Source of the DNA: Blasia pusilla
Taxonomy: Eukaryota; Marchantiophyta; Marchantiopsida; Blasiales
DNA length: 64,000 bases
Direction: 5' to 3'
Assembly (NCBI GenBank): GCA_050084515.1
Contig: CM114273.1
Coordinates: forward strand, 2,914,001 to 2,978,000
The number at the start of each line of letters is the position of its first letter. The first letter of the stretch is position 1. Positions 44,480 through 55,436 of this stretch are shown here, piece after piece. The notes under the pieces were generated by a model. It did no database searches. It was not told the DNA's origin and was given only the letters and a program-made list of their open reading frames with translations. Both the position numbers and the translations under genes were made by a program.

Positions 44480-45480
44480 AGGGGCAAACATCTCATTTAC
44501 AGACGCCACTTTATATCGCTCATGGAGAAATGTCATGCAACACATCATCCTCTTTTAACTTGTATACCATCATACAGTGGCACCCAAACTGTGCTGATGG
44601 ATGGATTTGGGGAAGCTAGTTAATCTTTGTCTTGAACAAGAGAGAGAGAGAGAAATCCACGAAATCTGCGCGCAGTGATGAGAGAGACTTTACCAACGCA
44701 TTGAGTCAATGGTATGAACCATTTACTCATGGTGCAACAACCGTTCCATCTCAGGATGAAAGTCTGTCGGGCTTGTGCACAGCAGTATACGTAGCAATTT
44801 GAACCTAAGAATTGGAGAGGAAAAGCCCTCGTTGGGTTCCGGGAAGCAGTATACAAATGTCCTCTGTGCCCGGAAAACACCATAAATGTCAGATCGACGG
44901 CAAAAAACCATCCGCATTATTCCACTGGTCCTATAAGGAAATACCTATGCAGGTTTTCGGGTTTGGGTGGTAATTGACATTTGAAAGAATAGGCTTTCTA
45001 CTACGTACTGCCTGTTGTACCGTTTAGACCCTAAACCCCGAAACCTCCAAGAAAGAAAGGTTTGGGGTTAGATCGGAAAAAATTTTGAAGGCCCTTTCTG
45101 TATTACAGGAACAAGAGCATTGCTCAATTCCGAGGAGCCGGAAAGGTTCAGTATGACTTCCGCTTGCGTGTTGAATAAACTGCTATGCTCACAACGACTT
45201 TCGTCAGATCTGTTAATGACCCACATGTTCTCGAGTCTTTGATGCACAGAGTGAAAAATAATTGATTTCGTCTAGTGTGTAGATCATCACACGATTCTCT
45301 CATAGCTCGCAGATTTCCAACGGAGCAACTACTGCAATCGCCGCGTTTGGAATCTTCAGGCCGAATGAAGGGATCTATAGTCCACGAGAACCAAAGAGGG
45401 CCACGAAGCTTCAAACTAAAAGATTCGCTGTAATTTGGAACCCTTAGTGCTAGGAATGTGGCCGTCATAGAAATCAAATG
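44480..45480 (-). pseudogene. Decayed paralogue of the 34-kb unrecognised gene
   Basis: The stretch around 45360-45470 aligns with 34738-34830: ATCTATAGTCCA..GAGAACCAAA versus TTTATAGTCCAGGGGACCAAA, and GTGCTAGGAATGTGGCC versus CACTAGGAATGTGACC. Around 44540, GAGGATGATGTGTTGCATGA on - matches ATGGATGATGTGTTGCGTGA at 34.15 kb. Order and strand agree. Frames are broken here, for example by a stop after the ATTTCTCCATGA equivalent of the DLSS codons, so this copy is a pseudogene. Confidence 0.55.
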
Positions 45481-46225
45481 TGTTCTTACGAGTTAAGCGT
45501 TAAATGTTATTCTACAACCCCGCCTCACGGATATAAAGAGTTACCCACTTAAACCTGGATTTTAATGGATATGAAAGCAGTGCAAAGTACTGACAACCAG
45601 CGAAGGATAATTGATAAACAGTCCTGTGCCATCACGGAAACTGAATTTGCGAGCATAGATCTAAGTCTTCACCGTCACGTTCTTGTGAACTGCAATGGAA
45701 AGGAAATCATGACTTCTTCCATGAGATTGATTTGGTAATTCAGTGCGGCCATTTCTCGCTGCCGTGCAAAAACGATCTCTCTATCGCGTTCATGTCGGAT
45801 TGAATCAGTTAAGTAAGTTTCCGTGTAATAATCTCAGGATGATCCGGAGGTGCTCTGTATTAATCTTCTCATTCATTGACTACATGCCAGGCTCCAGCAC
45901 GAAAGCGAAACGATCGACATCAGAGAGCGGAAGCCGTCCTTTCTAAATATCGTGGCTCTTGATGATTCCTACGAGATAACCGGGAGAGACTATCTGGAGG
46001 CGGACAGACTATCGGGTGGAGGCGGACTATTTGCGCACTACTGGTTGTCCGATTTTCGTCTCAGGGTTGTTGACACAGCGCGCATGGACTCAATCGCATG
46101 CTCAAGCGGTTTTCATGATCGAGAGAAAGCCACTTCATACTTCAGGCATGCCTGGTACGCTGTTGCATCTGCAAGTAACAACCAATGTCTGTGGGGATAC
46201 ATGCGTGCGGATAGATCTGAGTATT
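45481..46225. other. Intergenic sequence inside the long inverted repeat
   Basis: 45540-45600 shows weak similarity to 34916-34970 and may extend the decayed paralogue. The open frames at 45743-46255 have no recognised motif. Confidence 0.3.
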
Positions 46226-46440
46226 AGCCATACCGGCACCTCTATGCCTACCTGAGAGGTTTCGTGCTATGGACGGTGCCAGATCGCTGGACCAACTAGC
46301 AATACGGGGATAAGGAGGCAAAAGTCATAAAACGCCTCAGCCACAGAGCGAGGCGTGCACTTTCAGCCAAGTCTCACACCCACACATCCTGAAGTTTTTG
46401 GACCTTAGCTCCAGAGCTCTCTTGTCTCTTCGGGTCTTCC
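46226..46440 (+). repeat. Direct repeat inside the inverted-repeat spacer, copy 2
   Basis: Second copy of the 43900-44100 sequence (GAGTATTAGCCATACCGGCA ... CACTTTCAGCCAAGTCTCAC ... CTTAGCTCCAGAGCTC). Confidence 0.75.
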
Positions 46441-46746
46441 GGTCTATGATGAGGGGAACTGTTCATAAAGTGACATTTACTGGAGGTCCTCTGCACTGCA
46501 CGTTCGCTACTTCCAAAAACGGAAGCTACTGGTTTATCCAAACCAGTAGGAGACGATAAGGTAAGTCGAAACGTAGGTAAGTTCGTGAAGTTGCGAGGAA
46601 TAAGTGGTCTTTTGAATCTGGGTGATACTTGGATGAACCTGCTGGGTCAATCTATTATGAAGAGGTAAGCTTTGTTTGATGGTGTCCAAGAATCGTGATG
46701 TTTCTTCCAAACCTCTTTTATCCTGATGTGCAGCGTTCATGATCTT

Positions 46747-46780
46747 CCGGGTCTACCCTCTTTGTGGAGGGTAGACCCGG
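46747..46780. repeat. Perfect hairpin, 14-bp stem and 6-base loop
   Basis: CCGGGTCTACCCTC (46747-46760) pairs perfectly with GAGGGTAGACCCGG (46767-46780) around TTTGTG. No U-run follows and no gene ends nearby, so it is not a bacterial-type terminator. Function unknown. Confidence 0.85.
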
Positions 46781-48183
46781 CCAGCGTCATGTTCGCTCTT
46801 CGTCTCTTCATCTTAGATTGAACCTGTGGACCGGCCAACCGCTTCGGTGTAAAGCAGTGGACTTGTTTAATCCGCTTGGACGATTCTTGTTATTCATCTG
46901 GTTTTGGAAGAAGTCTTCCATCGTCTCCTTTATCTGCCGGTTGTAAGGTCAAACTAATCTCGGGATTCGGGAGGTAATACTGAAAATGATTCTGAAATAC
47001 TGTTGTATTCCTACGCTTCCAAATGGATTGAACATTCAGACGCGATCAGACATAGAGAGCTTACGAGCTAGCGTTGCGATATGGGATCCGGTAGGTTCTA
47101 TTCAGAAATGGTATCTGAACCCGCTTGTGTCTCTATCCGCACGTTTGATGCTGAAGGTGTATGTAAGGAATGCTTCTAGAATGCAAGCGAATCGTCGAAG
47201 TCCCGAATGGTGAGCGGGTTTGTGTTCCTGGTTCAATCAAAATCCACCACTGCTCTTGATCAATAACCTTCACTTGTGCCTGGTCCAACTCCGAGGACCA
47301 TACTATTAATAGGGAATTATTATACTATCCACAGGGAACTGTATATATTGATTGCGGCGACTGCGTGTGCAATGCACGTTTGCTCTCATGAGTTCAGTGT
47401 CGAGTCTGTTTCTTTCTAATCTCCGGAGGGCCATTTAGCCAGCTGCATTTTGGTGCTAGTTGAAGAAGCTGAGAATCTGTGATGAGCACTGCGCGTGGTG
47501 ATTTCTCAAGAGCTATTTCGAATCTTATTTCCGGCCCGCTTGTATTCGAGGGTCTTTCGCCTCCGTGTGAGCAATTTCTGACCTCGGTAGGAGGGCCTAC
47601 ATAGAACCTGATGCATCTCAGATACCTTAGATTTGAACACAACGAGTTGTAAGGTCACTAGATGGATATAATCTCGAAGTCTCTTGGCAGCGCTGGCCAT
47701 GAAAATTATTTGAGAAAAACGCTGCAACCGGGTGGAGATGAAAGTTTACCCCAGGAAAGTCTCGACCAAAGTTTGAACCTTACTTACGTTACGTGCATCG
47801 GACATCCATAGCCGGGTTCGCCATTTGAACATCTCTAATAGTAGTAGGTATGGTGCAAATGATTACCATACATCATTTTGATACGTAGCATTAAAAGCCA
47901 TTCAAAGCGGTATGTGAATCTGGAGGAAATTCCCAAGGTGTACGACGTTCATCGCCGACGAATCAGATGAAATGGAGTTGGATTCTTCGACTTCTGTCGA
48001 GAAGCTATTTGCCTAAACCTCAACGCTAGCATGTCTGTTGTCTACCGTCCAAAGATAAGCGTATGTATTGTATGTCATAATACACGCCACAGATTAAAAG
48101 ATGCAACCATACAATACTGTAGTTCTACTTATTTGCAGTCCTAAATTCCTTAGTATGATCTTCATCACTCCGATCAGTTGGCC
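46781..48183. other. Intergenic sequence inside the long inverted repeat
   Basis: No supported gene. Only short overlapping frames on both strands without domain signatures. Confidence 0.35.
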
Positions 48184-50146
48184 GCATCTCGGAAGAACGA
48201 GGTTGGCTATTTTGACAGATCCGATCAATTTCTAAACAGGCTATGCAAAAAACACTGTGACTCCTCCGTCGTACAATATTCCTAGAGCGTTCTTGAGAGA
48301 GATTTTGGGGATGAAACCAGTTGGAAGTACATGCCGAGAGTGTCTTGTGCAGTTTCGTGAAGGAGATAATAATCCACCGTGAGTGAGGTGCATGTATACA
48401 CTATCAAAAAACTATGTCTAAACAAATATAATCTCAACATGATCAAATAAATATTTTCATCTTCATAACAACTTTTTCTAAAGAGGATCTGCTTCACACT
48501 TCTGGTTCCTGAAGCAGATGTGACCTTAAAGTGGAAATCAAATCCAATCCAATCAGATTTAAAGTCAACTCTTGCAATCATTCCACAGGATTCTTGCAAA
48601 TGAATGACCGATTTCCCCTGGACATCGTTTAAAGTACCAGCTGTATCATGATTTGAACACCAACAGTGGAGGCAAGAAGTTACAATTTCTAAATTACAAG
48701 TGTGTTAGATCTCTTCGACAGATATGCAGAAGGATTGGATCTCGCTGGTGATGGAAAGCGCGGTGAGAAGACAAACGAACCATGGCGTCGGCCTGAGCTG
48801 CGACTGTAGGCAGCGTCTCACCTTCCCAGACCGAATTGGGGTTTTAGGCGGGATCCGTCACCGAGGTCCGACTGTTTCCGGGCCCCGCGCGTATTTCCCC
48901 CATCTGATCTGCTGGAATTCCTACACTTTTATAAGACTGCGATGGCGACACATTTTGAAACCCGCGCTTGGGATCCATCTGCAGGAACTCTGTTAAACAT
49001 GGGTTTCAATTTCGATCATTTCGGAGCGCAGAAGATTTCAAGCACGCACTAAAAAACATGGGTTTGAAAGTTCAATCATTTCGGAGCGCTCAAAATCTCT
49101 GCTTTTCAAATTTCCAACCCAGCTTTTCGGAATGTTTGGGAGTGAAGAAAAATTGAAGCATGCTCGAAATTTCTGCTTTTCAAATTTTCAACCCAGCGCT
49201 TCTAAATATTTCCGGAACTGTGGTTCCTTTCAACTTCTTCTCCACCCATAAATTCATTCACTCTCCGGTACAGAGGGAGACGGCAGGCCCAGTAATTCCG
49301 AGGTCCTCTCTCTTTTGCGCTACGCCGACTGTCAGGATTTTGGTGCTTTTCCTTTTTTCGGTTATCGGAATGTGTATACCATCGTGCCAGGAATCGTATT
49401 TCGTATAGACAGACATGCTGTGTTCAAGATATCGCTCCTAGCTCGCTGTCTGTCATATAAGTAGCCAAACCACGCTTCTCTAGAGAAGAATCGATTGTTG
49501 GACGTGTTCAAGGGAGTTGCTCGGAGACGCTCTTACAGTTGGAATTAAAGGGTAAGAATGGTGGGTACTCATTGAATTTCGTGCACAGAACTGTCTCCAA
49601 AAGACTCCAGGTTCTGTCACTTCTGTTCAAGACCTAACGTTAACAGAACAATCTTCGAAGTTGCGCTTGAACAACCCTGATGGCTCGTTTCTCTTGATTG
49701 AGTTGGCAATCTAGCACCGTGTCAAGCCAGCGGGTGTAGGGAATGGCCGGTACAGGCACCGCAGTGTCTGAAGAATTTGAAAGATTCCATCGAGCACCTG
49801 ATCTGAACTTTAGTGAACTCTGAGCATTTGTCATGACATGGAAAAGTTTGGCTGTCCGGACTAATCGGCTGAAGCGAAGAAGAAGCTACGTAACTTCGTT
49901 GGTGCGTTGAGAGTCTGTGTGCACACTGCTATCCGCGTCGACTCGTCTTGGACGAGATCCCAACATGCGAATCGGATTCCCCTGCTATGTGGCAAAGCAT
50001 GCTGCGGCCAACAAAACTCCTGCGCAGATCGATTTCGGAAGTTTCCGATTTCAGGTAACAATTTGAAAATGATTCGGGTGAAGGTGAAGCATATGGATGT
50101 GGGTCCCCTTCGCTTATTTTTCTGTGTATTCATGTCCGTGTCAGTC
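48184..50146 (+). repeat. Long inverted repeat, right arm
   Basis: Counterpart of 41390-43145 on the opposite strand, separated by about 5 kb. It starts at CATCTCGGAAGAACGAGGTT. Relative to the left arm it has about 420 extra bases at roughly 48256-48680. It also has a local duplication of a phrase near 49000-49080 (ATGGGTTTCAATTTCGATCA and ATGGGTTTGAAAGTTCAATC, each followed by TTTCGGAGCGC). Its right end abuts the dispersed 150-bp repeat. Confidence 0.85.
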
Positions 50147-50310
50147 ACCCGTATCATGCCTTTTGAAGCAACAATGTAACAATTATTGTGACAACCTTAT
50201 CCAAAACGCAATAGCACAAATCTCCATTAAGGAAAATATGTGCCATACGGACCTTATGGGTGACAAAATGTGTCACATTAGGTAGTTTCGTGCGCGTGTA
50301 TATATATATA
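50147..50310 (+). repeat. Dispersed 150-bp repeat, copy 2
   Basis: Near-identical to 29904-30064 (CGTATCATGCCTTTTGAAGC onward), ending in GTTTCGTGCG and a GTATATATAT run. It fills exactly the gap between the right inverted-repeat arm and the 3' tail of the reverse-transcriptase element. Confidence 0.88.
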
Positions 50311-50462
50311 TATATATCCTTCGAACATTAAAAGAATCCACTTTATTATAAAATAAACCTCAAAAGAGGACAAAGAAAGGTAATAACAACTCAAAAGAGG
50401 AGTAAAAAAATGCATAAAAGAATGTAAAAAGAAAATGGCAACAAGCCCACGTAAACACCGGC

Positions 50463-52325
50463 TCAACCAGCAACACGACTGATTGCATGAAAAAAATCTG
50501 ATAAGAACACGAGTGGTTGGTAAGACGTGAATGGACGACGAGGCGAGCGACCTCCCACCACCTCCGCACGACGTATTAATGCCAAGGCTTGTGCACGTTG
50601 TAAGGCCACTGAGATGCATTGCCTAAAATAAGTAGTAACAACCGAGAGAGAAGGACTATGGGAAGGGGCAAGGTGATGATTCTCGAGGGAGTGGTGAGCA
50701 TATGTTTTCAGGAAAGTATCAAAAGACACATGTAAATGACCGAATACTTCCACTGCAAACGGAATAAATCCGTCAGTCGCATGTCTCACAACATAACTTA
50801 ACTCCTTGATTCTTGTTGCACCTTCGGCCGCCAAACCTTTGGTATGTGCGGCTCTACACACCAAGTCAGAACGTGTTGGATCAGCAACCACCACATCACC
50901 TAGTGTCCGGAATCCACCTCGAGACATAATAAGATCCACTCTCCGACGAGAGGTTGCTTGTGTGGTTGAAGGTAGGACATGGAGTTGCTCTTGCCCAACG
51001 GTGTATCCTGCCGTACGAGCCACCGATGCTACCGCCTCTCTAATGACATCATGTGTGGCCATTCGTTCTCCACCATGTGCACATCGGAGAATATGGATAC
51101 CCTTGGCATATATAGGATCCCCGCATACACAATTCGGCACACCTAAGAGAGAAGGATGGGGAAGTCCAAGACGTAACCGCAAAGCTGTCAAGCATATACT
51201 TTGAGGAAGAGGAAATGGAAGAATAAGAGGATTTGCAATAAGCCACGCCCTCGCTCCGGTTCCCGCACATGAACGTAGACGAGCTCGATTAGCATCAGAG
51301 GATGCTTCTGAGAGAATGCTCGAAAAGTTGATTTGATGCAGATTCTCGGAGATATGCTCTTGAAGTCGATCAAGCCCTTCTGTAATTAGTTGACTGAAAG
51401 GGGGTAGAATTTCTTGTGTAGCAAGAGGAAGAAGAGCTCGTGCAGATCTTAGTTGTTGTTGAAATAACAAGTCCCCCTCCTCGACATGGGCGATATGATC
51501 CATCAAGATAGTTGTATCTCCTTGGAGAAACCTTGAAGCCATAATCGGTGCTACCAACGCCCAACTCCCCAAAAAGGATGCGGGAGCAGATGTGACTGTG
51601 GAGGATAGTCCCACCCCTCCAAAATAAATAGGCAAGATAGCTTGTCGTGAAGCAAAGACACCATCCTCTCCCTCAAAGATATTCGGGCCAAGAAGTCGAC
51701 CAAAAGTTGGCAAGATAGAAGCATCAAAAGAGGCCAACCGATGTAAGAAGCTTGAAGTGGGAGGACAAGTGCGAAGAAGGTAGGAAGGACGTCGAAGAAA
51801 ACATTGGGAGAGAATCCCATAAGCCACTTGGGGATCCCTAAGATGAGGTAATAAATGAAGCCATTCCACGTCTTTCAAAAGGGCCTCATCCAAGAACTTT
51901 GAGACATAGTCGATGAAGCCAATTGGGACCCCAAGAACTCTAACCCCTTCAATGTAAATGGGAAAATCAGGAGTAGGTGGGGTGAATGTTGAGGGAAGGC
52001 ATGAAGGAGACCATACTCCACATTTACTAGGTTGGACTTTAAGGTTTAAGAAAGAGAGTTGCTCCACGAAATGGGTATAAGCAGGAACCACTTCAGAAGG
52101 AGGACCTAAAATGTGAGTGTCATTGGCAATAGAAGGGAAAAGACAAGATGGAAATGCTTGCGCTGATGCTCGAAGGGCACAAAAATGGGCAATGGCAAAG
52201 AGTGGGCCCCCCCATGGGATCACCGTGACGTGTGCCACAAGCCGATTGTAGAATACTATATTCCCCAGAAGTAGCATGATGGGAATAAATAATGGGTGTA
52301 TCATAGGCATAGAAGGAGCGAACAA
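50463..52325 (-). pseudogene. Reverse transcriptase C-terminal half with zinc motif and PD-(D/E)XK-like nuclease
   Basis: A 620-codon frame whose true homology starts at about 52215 (GGPLFAIAHFCALRASAQAF). The box expected to be (F/Y)xDD reads SIANDTHILG, so the first Asp of the catalytic pair is Asn. Downstream are the RT thumb-like region, a zinc motif (CVCGDPIYAKGIHILRCAHG, then ERMATHD) and a nuclease-like segment with RRRVDLIMSRGG, LGDVVVADPT, a Lys in RIKELSY, and FIPFAVEVFG. The order and spacing resemble the restriction-like endonuclease of R2-type elements. Because the RT active site is altered and the ORF is frameshifted, this copy cannot mobilise itself. Confidence 0.78.
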
Positions 52326-53013
52326 ATGGAATGAGGCTCATGATTTGTCCTCCTACACAACGTAATTCCTCAAAGATGGTCGCACGAGAAACTGAATTGA
52401 ATGCGTTAGCCACATCGACTTGAATTGCTACCCAATCTGGATGAATATCAAGAGTGGAGCGAATCCCATGCACCACAGCCTCACAACCTCCAGGAGTTGC
52501 CACTCCAAATTGATGAGGAAATAAGTGGGCACTAAAGTGAGGACGAAATTGCAAGCATAGGGATCGATTGACCAAGCCGTATAAAACCTCTCCAATAGCC
52601 AAAGGGCGCACATCTGAAGGAGGCTTATCCATAGCCAACAAACGACAAGTCCCTAAGAGCCTAGAGATAGAGAATGGGAGACGAACTGCCGCCATATGTG
52701 CACACACCTTATATACAGAGACAAAGCCACTTGCTGAATCTGCTGGGATAAAGCAATCGCGGAGATGCTCAAAAACCATTCCTGATAGCCCGCTTGCTGA
52801 TAAGCGAGGAGTATGCAGAAAAGCCCTTGTGAAAACCTCCAAGTCAATCTCCAAGTCAAGGTCTGTTGTATAGTCTTGCACAAAAGATGGAGCATTGCCA
52901 CTTGAAGGAGGATGAAGAGCTTCTAAGAGAGCCACTGTTTCCGCACTTGGAACCGCCGGAGAAAGAGGACCCAATGCTCGAGCTGCACGTGAAAAATCAC
53001 CAACTTGCCCCAA
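52120..53013 (-). pseudogene. Reverse transcriptase, N-terminal half (RLE-type element)
   Basis: Contains VGDFSRAARALGPLSPAVPS, CRLLAMDKPPSDVRPLAIGE, FGVATPGGCEAVVHGIRSTL and WVAIQVDVANAFNSVSRATI. The last has the first catalytic Asp of an RT (motif A, 'D..NAFN'), and CGTRHGDPMGGP corresponds to motif B. The frame ends after a seven-base G run on the coding strand (C run at 52207-52213 on +). With one G fewer, the frame would continue as GDPMGGPLFAIAHF into the second half. The listed start is not an ATG; the true start lies further upstream. Confidence 0.8.
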
Positions 53014-53903
53014 TAGTAGACTTCGTCGAAGGCGTTGTTGTATTGAAGGCCTCCCATGATTGGCATGTTAAGTGGGATGAGCGCAGACTAAGGCCTCACT
53101 CAAGTACATGCTCATTCAAGATTCTCCCAATCCCGACATAAAGCGTTGAATACGTGTGGAGGTTTCACGATGACCTGTTGCACCCCCCCTTGGAGGGAGG
53201 ACTAAAACCCATTGTGGGAAGAGTAATAGGAGATACCAAGCATTTATATCTGTGGGGTCACGCGCTAACCTTTCTAATGGGAATAGCAAAGCTTGTTGGG
53301 TGATGGGGCGAAGAGCAATAGGAATGCGAGTGTAGAGTCTGGGACGAGGAAGAACCGGATGGAAAGAGCGAAGGAGATTAATTTGGCTTAACCAGGTCCA
53401 AGCAGTTGTTGTGGGGAGTGCAGTAGGAGTTGGTATCGGGCTAGGGATTGAAGGCCCATGCATGGATCGACAGTACCGCTGATGTCTTTTGATCCCATTA
53501 GGAGCAAAGTCCTTACCTCAAGGTATGCAATGAACCTTTGGTACAAATGGAGAAGTAGAAGGGTTACAAGGAGAGGAGGTGGGAGGTGCAAGAGGTGGTG
53601 ATGGCCGACGATGAGGGGGTAGATAGGTTGGGGAAGGAGGAGGAGGAAGAGGGGAGATTCGGGTAGAATAGATGGAAGTTGGAAGCAAGGGCATAGATGA
53701 GATATGTGGGGATGGCAAAGTAGAAGGATTCGGTAATAATGGATCAGGATTAGGCTCAATAGGACGAGGCGAAGAAGGGAGAAGAGGAGAATCCGGAAGA
53801 AATGTAGCGAGTGTAATGGGTGTCTTAGCATCTGGAGGAAAATGGCGAGATCGACGATAAGGAGGTGAACCAGGGGGAGAGGTTATGGCTGTATCGATGG
53901 TTG

Positions 53904-55330
53904 CTATGATGCAACCCCATCTCGAACGACAACACTCGGCCGCTCTCCTGTAGCCAAGTGCAAACTCTGATCTCCTCCACGTGCAGTGCCCAAAACCACG
54001 CTCGATGTTGTGGCTATCATCTCCTTGCGTACCTGCAAAACATCCCAAGAAGTCCAAGGGTGTCTCTCCCGATCTCCTCGGGTCTCGCCCCCAGCCACTG
54101 CCTCCACCGTCTCGGTAGGCATGGGGCTCACCAACGCAACCGCTGTGATTTGTCGCGATCTCATACGACGCTGCTCAGCCACTCCCAAGCTGAGGATCCA
54201 TGTCAAGCAATTCATGTCCATCGCCTGACCCAAGACATGGCGTCGTGATGCCTCTGACACAGATGGTACTACTGTCACTCCTGTGGGAAATCCCATCGCT
54301 CGCTCTCTCTCGTCGGCGTTGGGCTCTACCAACCGCTGAACCTGGTCATCCCAAACCAAGCTAGGACCGGCCTCCTTGTATGCATAGGAAGCGGGAAAAC
54401 TCACAAACGTGGGCAGGGCTGCCCGCGGCCTGCCTACCCTGTTGACCACAGTTAATGGTGGTCGATCATCCTGCTTCACTGCCTGTGATCGACGACCTGG
54501 ATCCAGAATGGAATCCATTAACAAATGGGAGGGGCGCTCCACTCTTGCATACGCCCTCCGTAACACCGCATGGGGCACCAAGTTGGTCCACCATAGACGC
54601 GGGCGATGGGCTCTAGAACCTACACTCGCCGCATTCAAGAACACTGTTGGGCCGATCCAGGCACGCACCTGATGAGCACTCGTCACCACCCGTGACCTGG
54701 AGTCGGCACATTCTCCAGAATGTAGGCTGGAGAACAAAACTGGTGCTCCTGCAACTGCCGTAAGACCCTCAACATCTCCCAAAACAACCTGGACCGAGTG
54801 TCAGCCAACCCGCTGCCTCGTCCAGCACTCGATTGGCCCTGACATGGCCAATCGGCAATGACCAAATCAATGGTCCCTACCCGCTCTAAGTCCTGCGCCC
54901 CCAACAACGAAATATCCCTTGGTAGGGAACTCTGATACCCCAATATTGTAGACGTAGATAATAAGTCGGGAAAACGTAGGCATAATTACACCACATGTCG
55001 TAGTTAGACGTGCCTTGCAACATTATCACTCTCCACATACAGGTATTGCTGTACTCGCACTCCTGCTTGCAAAACAACAGCTAACCCGGTGCTAATCCCT
55101 CCAAAGAGATCTAACACTCGAATACCCTCCTCCGGGGTACACCACACAATGGGTGTGGTATCCAAGGGTGTCATTGTAGCACTCCTTGCTACCTTGGGTT
55201 CCTCAGACCCGTCACGCTCCGGTGCAAACGTCTCGCTCCATGCAGTCTGCACGTGCTCATCTGCCAATCGTTGAAGCTCCTCAGTCGAGCTCCACATCGG
55301 CACCTCTCCTCCACGGAATGATGCACCTAC
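53904..55330 (-). pseudogene. C5-cytosine DNA methyltransferase (DNMT3-like) encoded within the gypsy element, copy B
   Basis: All landmark motifs are visible in order on -: motif I VLDLFGGISTG and motif II LYVESDNVARHV (frame 55004-55399); motif IV with the catalytic Cys, IADWPCQGQSSAG, followed by GLADTRSRLFWEML and motif VI ILENVP (frame 54683-54943); then ASVGSRAHRPRLWWTNLVP, RERAMGFPTGVT and RRHVLGQAMDMNCLTWIL for motifs VIII-X (frame 53904-54782). A stop after ARHV, and two frame changes (near 54950 and 54730), break the ORF. Members of this family transfer a methyl group from S-adenosylmethionine to cytosine in DNA. Its place between protease and RT shows it is part of the retrotransposon polyprotein, not a host gene. 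Confidence 0.85.
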
Positions 55331-55436
55331 CATAACACTCCTCTCCATAGAAATGTTAGGAACGGGAGTATCCTCTGCATGGACATGTCCCTCAATCAAA
55401 TCACTAGGCCAAGTGATGGCATTGCTAAATGCTGCT

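Larger units (their letters stand above)
50320..53895 (-). mobile_element. Non-LTR-type retrotransposon with RT and C-terminal restriction-like endonuclease, degenerate
   Basis: Reading on - from 53895: a Pro/Ser-rich N-terminus (about 53520-53890), a segment with LSQINLLRSFHPVLPRPRLY and FPQWVLVLPPRGGATGHRE (53116-53463), the RT N-terminal half (52120-53013) and the RT C-terminal half plus zinc motif and nuclease (50463-52325). A short 3' untranslated tail follows. Stops at about 53115 and 53070 and a one-base insertion near 52210 interrupt a single long ORF. The protein order RT, CCHC-like motif, PD-(D/E)XK-like domain is that of endonuclease-type (RLE) non-LTR elements. The 3' boundary is approximate; no target duplication was found. 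Confidence 0.75.

Noticed and set aside
46747-46780. Rho-independent terminator
   Set aside because: Hairpin lacks a T-run and is in a eukaryotic genome with no gene ending there.
50806-51204. 132-codon open frame on +
   Set aside because: Antisense of the nuclease part of the RLE-type element.
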